Positions 9,280-25,005 of a stretch of DNA of 64,000 nt are shown here, piece after piece. The stretch is from Bradyrhizobium commune (GTDB lineage Bacteria; Pseudomonadota; Alphaproteobacteria; Rhizobiales; Xanthobacteraceae): contig NZ_CP061379.1 in the NCBI RefSeq assembly GCF_015624505.1, positions 3,038,001 to 3,102,000 on the forward strand, given 5' to 3'. The stretch's first letter is position 1; every line of letters begins with the position of its first letter. The notes beneath the pieces are model-generated. The model searched no databases. It had not been told where the DNA came from and worked only from the letters and a program-made list of their open reading frames with translations. The position numbers and the translations under genes are program-made.

Positions 9280-9839
9280 TGGCAACAGCAGCCGCTGCAA
9301 CCCAATCGACCGACAAGCGCTGGTACATCGTCCACGCCTATTCGAACTTCGAGAAGAAGGTCGCCGAATCGATCCGCGAGCAGGCCAAGCAGCGTGGGCT
9401 CGAGGAGCTGTTCGAGCTGGTGCTGGTTCCGACCGAGAAGGTCACGGAAGTGCGCCGCGGCCGCAAGATCGACGCCGAGCGCAAGTTCTTCCCGGGCTAC
9501 GTGCTGGTGAAGATGAAGCTGACCGACGAGGCGTTTCATCTGATCAAGAACACGCCGAAGGTCACGGGCTTCCTCGGCGCGGAGAACAAGCCGATGCCGA
9601 TCTCGGAAGCCGAGGCGATGCGCATCCTGCACCAGGTGCAGGAAGGCGTGGAACGGCCGAAGGCGTCGGTGTCGTTCGAGATCGGCGAGAACGTGCGCGT
9701 GGCCGACGGCCCGTTCGCTTCGTTCTCAGGTGTGGTCGAGGAGATCGACGAGGCACGCTCGCGCGTGAAGGTCGCGGTGTCGATCTTCGGCCGCGCCACG
9801 CCGGTCGAGCTGGAATTCGGTCAGGTCGAGAAGGTCTGA
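9279..9839 (+). CDS. nusG: Transcription termination/antitermination protein NusG
   Basis: A 186-residue NusG. The NGN domain carries WYIVHAYSNFEKKVAESI and FFPGYVLVKMKL, and the C-terminal KOW domain has ENVRVADGPFASFSGVVEEID and VSIFGRATPVELEFGQVEKV. It binds RNA polymerase and links it to Rho and to the ribosome. The ATG overlaps the secE stop codon, implying translational coupling. The partners RpoB and RpoC are encoded a few kilobases downstream. Confidence 0.97.
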   Translation: MATAAAATQSTDKRWYIVHAYSNFEKKVAESIREQAKQRGLEELFELVLVPTEKVTEVRRGRKIDAERKFFPGYVLVKMKLTDEAFHLIKNTPKVTGFLGAENKPMPISEAEAMRILHQVQEGVERPKASVSFEIGENVRVADGPFASFSGVVEEIDEARSRVKVAVSIFGRATPVELEFGQVEKV

Positions 9840-9847
9840 CCGGGTAG

Positions 9848-9869
9848 GCGTGAGGCTTCGGTCTCACGC
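9848..9869 (+). promoter_or_regulatory. UUCG-tetraloop hairpin between nusG and rplK
   Basis: A 9-bp stem closed by a C(UUCG)G-type tetraloop sits nine bases after the nusG stop codon. There is no T-run, so it is not a classical terminator. It may be a processing or mRNA-stability structure in the L11 operon leader. Confidence 0.5.
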
Positions 9870-9969
9870 GAGCAAGAGGCCGTGGGAGGGAGAGGGCGGT
9901 TGCCAGCCGCACCCGACCCAGACCACGAACCTGAAACCGCCGGCCTGGCCGGCACAACAGGAGTGATAC

Positions 9970-10398
9970 ATGGCAAAGAAAGTGACCGGATACCTGAAGC
10001 TTCAGGTCCCGGCCGGTGCGGCGAATCCCTCGCCCCCGATCGGTCCCGCGCTTGGTCAGCGCGGTCTCAACATCATGGAGTTCTGCAAGGCGTTCAACGC
10101 CCAGACCCAGAAGGAAGAGAAGAACACCCCGATCCCGGTGATCATCACCATCTATGCGGACCGTTCCTTCACCTTCGAGATGAAGACGCCGCCGATGTCC
10201 TTCTTCCTCAAGCAGGCCGCCAAGATTCAGTCCGGCTCGAAGGCGCCGGGCCGTGACAAGGCCGGCTCGGTGACGCGTGCACAGGTGCGCGACATCGCGG
10301 AGAAGAAGATGAAGGATCTCAATTGCGACACCATCGAATCGGCCATGAAGATGGTCGAGGGCTCTGCCCGCTCGATGGGTCTGGAAGTGGCGGGGTAA
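9970..10398 (+). CDS. rplK: 50S ribosomal protein L11
   Basis: The 142-residue L11, the usual length. The N-terminal domain has the proline-rich [20 protein letters not shown] segment that contacts the GTPase-associated centre of 23S rRNA and the thiostrepton site. The C-terminal domain contains [20 protein letters not shown]. The start follows an AGGAG site. It forms a pair with rplA seven bases downstream. Confidence 0.98.
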   Translation: MAKKVTGYLKLQVPAGAANPSPPIGPALGQRGLNIMEFCKAFNAQTQKEEKNTPIPVIITIYADRSFTFEMKTPPMSFFLKQAAKIQSGSKAPGRDKAGSVTRAQVRDIAEKKMKDLNCDTIESAMKMVEGSARSMGLEVAG

Positions 10399-10404
10399 GG
10401 GCTC

Positions 10405-11097
10405 ATGGCAATCGGAAAGCGTTTGAACAAAGCCCGCGAAGGTGTTGACCGCGAAAAGCTTTACCCGCTCGCGGACGCCATCAAGATGGTCAAGGAACGC
10501 GCGAAAGCGAAGTTCGACGAGACCATCGAGGTCGCGATCAATCTCGGCGTCGATCCGCGTCACGCCGACCAGATGGTCCGCGGTGTCGTGACCCTGCCGA
10601 ACGGCACCGGCCGTACGCTCCGCGTCGGCGTGTTCGCCCGCGGCGCCAAGGCCGATGAGGCCAAGGCTGCGGGTGCCGACATCGTCGGCGCCGAGGACCT
10701 GGTCGAGAAGGTGCAGAACGGCACGATCGATTTCGATCGTTGCATCGCCACCCCCGACATGATGCCGCTGGTCGGCCGTCTCGGTAAGGTGCTCGGCCCG
10801 CGCGGCCTGATGCCGAACCCGAAGATCGGCACCGTGACCATGGACGTCACCGGTGCGGTGAAGGGTGCCAAGGGTGGCTCGGTCGAGTTCCGCGTCGAGA
10901 AGGCCGGCATCCTGCAGGCCGGCGTCGGCAAGGCCTCGTTCTCCGAGGAGAAGCTGGTCGAGAACATCAAGGCGCTGGCTGACGCCGTCGCCAAGGCCAA
11001 GCCGGCCGGCTCCAAGGGCACCTACATCCAGCGCGTTGCGGTGTCTTCGACCATGGGTCCGGGCGTGAAGGTCGAGCCGGGCACGATTCTCGGCTGA
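10405..11097 (+). CDS. rplA: 50S ribosomal protein L1
   Basis: The 230-residue L1 of the mobile ribosomal stalk at the E site. It begins [18 protein letters not shown] and has the domain II signature [19 protein letters not shown]. In enterobacteria L1 also represses the L11 operon by binding its mRNA; whether it does so here is not visible. A strong terminator follows 23 bases after the stop. Confidence 0.98.
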   Translation: MAIGKRLNKAREGVDREKLYPLADAIKMVKERAKAKFDETIEVAINLGVDPRHADQMVRGVVTLPNGTGRTLRVGVFARGAKADEAKAAGADIVGAEDLVEKVQNGTIDFDRCIATPDMMPLVGRLGKVLGPRGLMPNPKIGTVTMDVTGAVKGAKGGSVEFRVEKAGILQAGVGKASFSEEKLVENIKALADAVAKAKPAGSKGTYIQRVAVSSTMGPGVKVEPGTILG

Positions 11098-11120
11098 GGT
11101 TTGGAAATTGCATGAGGCGA

Positions 11121-11153
11121 GGGGCGGAATCGGGCAACCGATTCCGCCCCTTT
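11121..11153 (+). terminator. Rho-independent terminator after rplA
   Basis: A perfect 13-bp stem starting GGGGCGGAATCGG, with a GCAA loop, is followed by TTTCCATTTT. It should end the secE-nusG-rplK-rplA unit. This implies that rplJ-rplL-rpoB-rpoC has its own promoter. Confidence 0.93.
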
Positions 11154-11188
11154 CCATTTTCGACGGCATTTCACCGGAAACAACAACA

Positions 11189-12142
11189 ATGGCTGACAAG
11201 GTCCTGATCTATTCGCGCTTTCCCAAGACGATGGTGGCGCGCTTCGCCGAACGTTTTGATTTGCTCGACAGCGGCGGCAAGCCGGCGCGGGAGGTGTTTT
11301 CGGTCGAAGAGCTCGCAGGCGTCCGCGCCATGCTGACTGCGGGCGGCACGCCGCTCGGCGCAGACGCGATGGACCTGCTGCCGAAGCTCGGCGCCATTGT
11401 CTGCTACGGCACCGGCTATGACGGTGTCGACCTGAAGGCGGCCGCTGCGCGCAACATCGCGGTCGGCCACAGCCCTGGTGCCAATGCCGCCTCGGTCGCC
11501 GATATCGCAATGACTCTGATGCTGGCGGTGACGCGGCGGATCCTGATTGCCGACCACTATGTCCGCAGCGGCGACTGGGCCGCCTCAAGGCAGTCGCCGA
11601 TGATGCGTCCGCAAGCCGGCATGCCCGGCCGCCGCGTCGGCGTCTACGGCATGGGCGAGATCGGTCGCAAGATCGCGGCGCGCTGCGCCGCCTTCGAGAG
11701 CGAGGTCGGGTATTTCAGCCGCACCAAATACGATCTGCCCTATCAATATTTCCCGACGCTGGAGGCGCTCGCCGACTGGTGCAGCGTGCTGATGATCGCC
11801 GTGCGGGCAGGGGCCGACACCCAGCACGCCGTCAACGCCGATATTCTCAAGCGCCTCGGCGAAGACGGCTACGTCGTCAACATCTCCCGCGGCTCGGTCA
11901 TCGACGAGAAGGCGCTGGTTGCGGCCCTGATCGACAAGACCATCGCCGGCGCCGGCCTCGACGTCTACGAGAAGGAACCGCACGCGCCCGACGCGCTGAC
12001 CGCGCTGCCGAACGTGGTGCTCGCGCCGCATCTCGGCGGCCACACGCTGGAGTCCCACGTCGCCATGCAGAACTGCGTGCTGGCGAACCTGACCGGGTTC
12101 TTCGAGGGCAGGCCGCTGCCATACAGGGTCAAATCAGCCTGA
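11189..12142 (+). CDS. D-isomer-specific 2-hydroxyacid dehydrogenase
   Basis: A 317-residue NAD(P)-dependent dehydrogenase of the glyoxylate/hydroxypyruvate reductase type. It shows the VCYGTGYDGVDLKAAAARNI substrate-side segment, the nucleotide motif GRRVGVYGMGEIGRKIA, the catalytic Arg in VNISRGSVIDEKAL, Glu in GLDVYEKEPHAPD and His in LAPHLGGHT. The start used is the ATG giving MADKVLIYSRFP; the frame runs upstream through the terminator, so a longer form is unlikely. It stands between the rplKA and rplJL-rpoBC units, which is not the usual order, and no pathway partner is nearby. Confidence 0.9.
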   Translation: MADKVLIYSRFPKTMVARFAERFDLLDSGGKPAREVFSVEELAGVRAMLTAGGTPLGADAMDLLPKLGAIVCYGTGYDGVDLKAAAARNIAVGHSPGANAASVADIAMTLMLAVTRRILIADHYVRSGDWAASRQSPMMRPQAGMPGRRVGVYGMGEIGRKIAARCAAFESEVGYFSRTKYDLPYQYFPTLEALADWCSVLMIAVRAGADTQHAVNADILKRLGEDGYVVNISRGSVIDEKALVAALIDKTIAGAGLDVYEKEPHAPDALTALPNVVLAPHLGGHTLESHVAMQNCVLANLTGFFEGRPLPYRVKSA

Positions 12143-12722
12143 ATCGGCCCTTGTCAGCCTGCCTCAGGCCCCGCCGGCAATCGATTGGAACTGGTGTGAA
12201 TTTTGCTCTTGGCAATCGGGCTCCGAGCGGTTAAAGAACCGCTTCCGGACGTGCCGGCCTTGGCTGGCGCGTTCGTGCACGCATTCCGAAAACCCGATAC
12301 GGTAGGAGATCATTCCTTTTCAGGACGTCCGCAAGGATTTGCCGAAAAAGGAAGGAAAACCCGTCAGTTCGGTGGGGTGCGGGCAGAGGTCAGGCGGCTC
12401 GCCGGCTGACCTTGTCCTGTCCAAGACTGCAGGCGCCCGCGGGAAATTTCGATTTCTCAACGGCTTAATCGCATGGCCTGCATAGACGGGTGAAGACCGG
12501 ATTTCACTTCGCGTTCCACTTTGGTGGTGGTTGCGGAATGGGTTTGGTTCGGACCTCGACACGCCGTGGGCCTTAGCGGGTTCCCGGAGGGCAGGCTTTG
12601 AATTGTCGTCTTGCCCGGCATGTCCGATGGGTTTTGCCCCTGAGGTTCAAGTTTGGGCGGGACGATGGGTGCAACCCGGCGGTCCCGCTTTCGCGATGAC
12701 CGCCAACCGGAAAGAGCTTGCT
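12143..12722 (+). other. 580-base non-coding region and leader before rplJ
   Basis: No credible gene. Because a terminator follows rplA, this region must hold the promoter of rplJ-rplL-rpoB-rpoC. A candidate at 12209-12236 is TTGGCA, a 16-base spacer and TTAAAG, but the -10 also forms part of a small GCGGTT/AACCGC hairpin. There is also a CATTCCTTTT/AAAAGGAA pairing around 12311-12357. The long leader could fold as an L10-binding autoregulatory structure, as known for rplJL in other bacteria; I could not establish its fold. Confidence 0.45.
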
Positions 12723-13241
12723 GTGGAACGAGCGGCAAAAAAAGAAGCGGTCGAACAGCTCAATGGGGTCTTCAAGACCACGAGCGTCGCGGTCGTTGCT
12801 CAATATTCCGGCCTCACCGTTGCCCAGATGCAGAAGCTGCGCACGCAGATGAAGCAGGCTGGCGCCTCGGTGAAGGTCTCGAAGAACCGTCTCGCCAAAA
12901 TTGCTCTTGAAGGCACCGACGTCGTTGCCATCGGCCCCATGCTGAAGGGACCGACCGTGATCGCCACTTCGAACGATCCGGTAGCGGCGCCGAAGGTCGC
13001 CATCGAATTCGCCAAGGCGAACGAAAAGTTCGTCATCGTCGGCGGCTCGATGGGAAAGACCGTCCTGAATGTCGACGGCGTGAAGGCGCTTGCCTCGCTG
13101 CCGTCGCTTGACGAACTGCGCGGCAAGATCGTCGGCCTGCTTGTGGCCCCGGCGACCAAGCTCGCTCAGCTCGCCAACGCGCCCGCGGGCAAGCTCGCGC
13201 GCGTCATCCAGGCTCATGCCTCAAAGGGCGAAGCGGCCTGA
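12723..13241 (+). CDS. rplJ: 50S ribosomal protein L10
   Basis: The 172-residue L10, base of the L7/L12 stalk. I place the start at a GTG ([15 protein letters not shown]) because GGAAAGAG lies six bases upstream and the resulting length fits rhizobial L10. An in-frame ATG nine codons earlier (MTANRKELA) has no ribosome site. rRNA-binding residues are in the N-terminal part around [15 protein letters not shown], and the C-terminal helix carries the L12 dimer sites. rplL follows after 54 bases. Confidence 0.96.
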   Translation: MERAAKKEAVEQLNGVFKTTSVAVVAQYSGLTVAQMQKLRTQMKQAGASVKVSKNRLAKIALEGTDVVAIGPMLKGPTVIATSNDPVAAPKVAIEFAKANEKFVIVGGSMGKTVLNVDGVKALASLPSLDELRGKIVGLLVAPATKLAQLANAPAGKLARVIQAHASKGEAA

Positions 13242-13295
13242 CGCCCTTCGCAAAACTCAAACCCGAACCAGACTTACATTCAAGGAAACTGAACA

Positions 13296-13673
13296 ATGGC
13301 TGACTTGCAGAAGATCGTTGACGACCTCTCGAGCCTCACCGTGCTCGAGGCTGCCGAACTCGCGAAGCTCCTCGAAGAGAAGTGGGGCGTTTCGGCTGCC
13401 GCGGCCGTCGCCGTGGCCGGCCCGGCTGGTGGTGGCGCTGCCGCCGCTCCGGCTGAAGAGAAGACCGAATTTACGGTCGTTCTGGCCGCCGCCGGCGACA
13501 AGAAGATCGAGGTCATCAAGGAAGTCCGCGCCATCACCGGCCTGGGCCTGAAGGAAGCAAAGGACCTCGTCGAGGGCGCGCCGAAGCCTGTCAAGGAAGG
13601 TGTGAACAAGGAAGAGGCCGACAAGATCAAGGCGCAGCTCGAGAAGGCTGGCGCCAAGGTCGAGCTCAAGTAA
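13296..13673 (+). CDS. rplL: 50S ribosomal protein L7/L12
   Basis: The 125-residue stalk protein. The N-terminal dimerisation helices ([19 protein letters not shown]) are followed by an Ala/Gly-rich hinge near residues 38-55, and a C-terminal domain with the factor-binding segment [19 protein letters not shown]. It recruits EF-G and EF-Tu, both encoded in this window. The gene is followed by a 503-base gap containing two hairpins before rpoB. Confidence 0.98.
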   Translation: MADLQKIVDDLSSLTVLEAAELAKLLEEKWGVSAAAAVAVAGPAGGGAAAAPAEEKTEFTVVLAAAGDKKIEVIKEVRAITGLGLKEAKDLVEGAPKPVKEGVNKEEADKIKAQLEKAGAKVELK

Positions 13674-14176
13674 CCGCAGGTTACTTGAGCGAGATCCCGG
13701 GCGAGCGTCAGCGAGACCCGGGATCCCGGACCACAGATCTGGTGGCCGTGAGGTCCCGAAAGGCTGGCCCGGATGCAAAAGGCGTGCGACGGATCGTCCC
13801 GACGCAGGCTGAACACGAAAAAGTGTGGGGATTTGAGGGTTTACCCCTCGAATCTCCACTATTGTCGCCCCATATCGGGTCGGCAGCACGAAAGCGCGGT
13901 GGGCAGGGATGCCGGATTTCCCTGTAAGCCGTTGGGAGAGCAGGCTATTTCGGGCTTTTGCAGTCCGTGAAGACAATCGTTGTGACGGGCGGGCGTGCCT
14001 ATGCGCCCCGCGCGTCGTTTTGCGTTTTGAAGGTCTGAAGAACAGATTCAGGACATGACGGCCTGAAACTGGATTTTCGGTCCCCCAAAACGGGTTCGAA
14101 AAATTCAACCCGGGGAGCGGCGGCAGCCGCGTTCCGGACGGCGCGCCCAGAGCGGGCGACGAAATGAGAGGCCACG
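13674..14176 (+). promoter_or_regulatory. rplL-rpoB intergenic region with two hairpins
   Basis: 503 bases without a gene. A first inverted repeat has 8-bp arms ATCCCGGG/CCCGGGAT at 13694-13724. A second, at 13826-13858, has a 14-bp stem with two G-U pairs and a 5-base loop. Neither is followed by a T-run. In Escherichia coli the same gap holds an attenuator and an RNase III processing site that set the ratio of ribosomal protein to polymerase mRNA; an equivalent role here is inferred from position and structure. Confidence 0.5.
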
Positions 14177-18292
<4,116 letters not shown>

Positions 18293-18303
18293 CACGACCC
18301 TTC

Positions 18304-18328
18304 ATGCCCGGCCTTGACGGCCGGGCAT
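18304..18328 (+). promoter_or_regulatory. Hairpin between rpoB and rpoC
   Basis: A perfect 10-bp stem, ATGCCCGGCC/GGCCGGGCAT, with a 5-base loop, 11 bases after the rpoB stop codon. No T-run follows, so read-through into rpoC is expected. It may stabilise the rpoB 3' end or be a small palindromic repeat. Confidence 0.55.
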
Positions 18329-18420
18329 CGGCGCCCCTCCCAAGGCCTTGAGGGCAGGGCGCCCCGCTTAGTGATTTTCGAATTTGCGGCCGGAGGCGAC
18401 CGGCACGCGAGGAGAAGACG

Positions 18421-22617
<4,197 letters not shown>

Positions 22618-22650
22618 TGCCTCATCCGTAAGACTACCGAGGAAAGACAA

Positions 22651-22675
22651 AAGGCCGGCGGAAGCCGGCCTTTTT
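22651..22675 (+). terminator. Rho-independent terminator after rpoC
   Basis: A perfect 9-bp stem AAGGCCGGC/GCCGGCCTT with a 4-base loop, whose descending arm runs into a T-run. It separates the rpoBC unit from the accessory module that follows. Confidence 0.9.
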
Positions 22676-22809
22676 GCTGCTTTGTTTGGTTGCTGCGGTG
22701 CGGGACCAACCTTTGTTCATCTTCCCTTCAGTCTGAAAAGCGCTTCTGGTAGGGGAGCTTAGACCGGTGGTCCCGTGACGGGGGCAGGGCCGGAGACCAC
22801 GGAACTCAA

Positions 22810-24870
22810 ATGCTTGATCTCGCAATCGTAGGCGGCGGCCCCGGCGGGCTGATGAGCGCCTGGTATCTGAAGCGTAAGCTCGGCGACCTCTGCCGCATCA
22901 CCATTTTCGAAGCCTCCGACCGGCTCGGCGGCAAGATCGTCACGCGCAAATTCGATTCCGCGCCGGCGATGTATGAAGCCGGCGTCGCCGAGATCTACGA
23001 CTACTCGATGACCGGGCCCGACCCGCTACGCGAGCTGATCCAGCATTTCGGCTTGCAGACCATTCCGATGGATGCGGAGCAGGTGCAGTTCGGCGGCGAG
23101 CTGCTCAACGACGTCGCCGGCATGCGCCGCAAATACGGCGCCATGACCGCGGCCGCGATCGAGTCGTTTCGCACGCGCTGCGCCGAGAAGATGACGCCGA
23201 TCGAATATTACGAAGGCGTCGGCGCGCACGACAATGAGAACCCCTGGGCCTACAAGACCGCCGAGCAGGTGCTCGACGAAGAGGTCGAGGACGAGACCGC
23301 CAAGCGCTTCTTCAAGGTGATGGCGCGCTCCGACATCGCGACCGAGAGCCACAACACCAACGGCCTCAACGCGCTGAAAAATTACCTGATGGACGTCGAC
23401 GGCTATATCGGCCTCTACTCCATCCAGAACGGCAACGAGCAGATCGTCGAGTGCCTCCAGTCGGAGGTCAATGCCGACATTCAGCTCAATCACCGCGTGC
23501 TCACCGTCGGCAAGGCTGAGACCGGCCGCTATCAGCTCAAGATGATGAACGGCAAGGGACCGGAGACGCGCGACTTCGACCTCGTGCTGGTCTGCCTGCC
23601 GCATTCCTGGCTCGCCACCATGGGGTGGGAGGGCGAGCAGCTCCGCAAGTCGATGGTCAAGCATGTGTCGTATTTCGATCGTCCCGCGCATTACCTGCGC
23701 GTCTCGATCCTGTTCGACACCCCGTTCTGGGGCGACAAGATTTCCGGCGCCTGGTTTATGTCGGAAGCCTTCGGCGGCTGCTGCGTCTACAACGAGGGCG
23801 CGCGCCACGATGTCGGCAAGCACGGCGTGTTGAACTGGCTGATTCCCGGCTCCGACGCGCTCGCTTTCGCCAATCTGTCGGATCAGGAGCTGTTCGACGC
23901 CGCGCTGAAATCGCTGCCGGCTTCGCTCGGCGATGCGCGCGCGCATTTCATGGAAGGCAAGATCCACCGCTGGCTGTCGTCGGTGAACGCAATCCCGGGC
24001 GGCGTGCCGGTGCGCGACGTCATGACCAACCACCGGCCCGAGCCGAAGGAGCACCCCGGCATCGTGCTGGTCGGCGACTATCTGTTCGATTCGACGCTGA
24101 ACGGCCTGCTCGACTCCTCCGATGCCGCGACCGATATCATCCTGACCGAGATGATGCGCCTGCGCCGCGAGCGCGTGCAGGGCGGCAAGCCGGTCTCCGA
24201 CAAGATCGACCGCGACTATTTCGAGAACTATCGCGGCCTCGGTCCCTATGGCGAGGCGTGGCAGCACTTCACCGATCCCGACTATCTGGCCAAGCTGATC
24301 GGCATCGTCTGGGGCAAGGCGAAGGGCGCCAAGCTCCTGGTCGCGGGCTCGGCCAGCGGCGAGCTGGTCGGTGCGCTGCGCGAGCGCGGCATCGATGCCT
24401 GGGGCATCGAGAACAACCGCGCCATCCATGCCAAGACGCCGAAAGCGCTGAAGAAGTACAACAAGCTCGGATCGATCCTGGACATGCCGTTCAAGGACGG
24501 CGCGTTCGACTTCGTGTTCGAGACGAGCCTCTGCCATGTTTCCCCGAAGCAGGTGGTCCGCGCCATCAAGGAGCTGAACCGCGTGGTCAAGACCGGCCTC
24601 ATGTTCGGCTCGATCACCTCTGACATGGCGCCGGCGCTGATCGACCGCTACGACTTGCTGCGCGGCGTGAAGAAGCTCGGCACCTGGTGGGAATGGTCGG
24701 AGCTGTTCTTCGGCAACGGCTTCGATCTCGCGATGCACCGCAACGATTGCACCGATGCGCTTTGGGAAGCGACGCTCGCCGCCAACAAGGGCCCCGGCCA
24801 GTGGTACGCGGACGCCGACTCCTTGCGTTATTCCTTCTTCGACAAGGTCGACGACGAAGACGACGACTAG
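22810..24870 (+). CDS. FAD-dependent amine oxidase-like oxidoreductase fused to a SAM methyltransferase domain
   Basis: A 686-residue two-domain protein. Residues 1 to about 450 look like a flavin amine oxidase/phytoene desaturase-type enzyme: GGGPGG at residues 8-13, the second dinucleotide motif EASDRLGGKIV, and a C-terminal FAD segment GIVLVGDYLFDSTLNGLLDS. After a linker, residues about 500-640 look like a class I methyltransferase: LLVAGSASGELVGAL as SAM loop, GIENNRA as acidic/aromatic region, and LDMPFKDGAFDFVFETSLCH. The GxGxG loop is degenerate (GSASG), so activity is not certain. The tail is acidic. It heads a module with an ABC exporter 135 bases downstream. I do not recognise a named homologue. 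Confidence 0.8.
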   Translation: MLDLAIVGGGPGGLMSAWYLKRKLGDLCRITIFEASDRLGGKIVTRKFDSAPAMYEAGVAEIYDYSMTGPDPLRELIQHFGLQTIPMDAEQVQFGGELLNDVAGMRRKYGAMTAAAIESFRTRCAEKMTPIEYYEGVGAHDNENPWAYKTAEQVLDEEVEDETAKRFFKVMARSDIATESHNTNGLNALKNYLMDVDGYIGLYSIQNGNEQIVECLQSEVNADIQLNHRVLTVGKAETGRYQLKMMNGKGPETRDFDLVLVCLPHSWLATMGWEGEQLRKSMVKHVSYFDRPAHYLRVSILFDTPFWGDKISGAWFMSEAFGGCCVYNEGARHDVGKHGVLNWLIPGSDALAFANLSDQELFDAALKSLPASLGDARAHFMEGKIHRWLSSVNAIPGGVPVRDVMTNHRPEPKEHPGIVLVGDYLFDSTLNGLLDSSDAATDIILTEMMRLRRERVQGGKPVSDKIDRDYFENYRGLGPYGEAWQHFTDPDYLAKLIGIVWGKAKGAKLLVAGSASGELVGALRERGIDAWGIENNRAIHAKTPKALKKYNKLGSILDMPFKDGAFDFVFETSLCHVSPKQVVRAIKELNRVVKTGLMFGSITSDMAPALIDRYDLLRGVKKLGTWWEWSELFFGNGFDLAMHRNDCTDALWEATLAANKGPGQWYADADSLRYSFFDKVDDEDDD

Positions 24871-24884
24871 CTTTAAGGATCGGG

Positions 24885-24913
24885 TGACTTCGCCAATTGT
24901 TTTGCCGAAGTCA
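24885..24913 (+). promoter_or_regulatory. Inverted repeat between fusion gene and ABC gene
   Basis: Eight-base arms TGACTTCG/CGAAGTCA with a 13-base loop containing a T4 run. It follows the stop codon of the oxidoreductase-methyltransferase gene. It is too weak to call a terminator and may be an operator or a stability structure. Confidence 0.3.
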
Positions 24914-25005
24914 TCGTGATCGCATAGACTCGGGGGCAGTAGCGGTGTGCCGCTATTTCCCTGCTTTCTCTGCGGTCATGCCGGCCGTCAGCATCGGTTG
25001 GTTTC

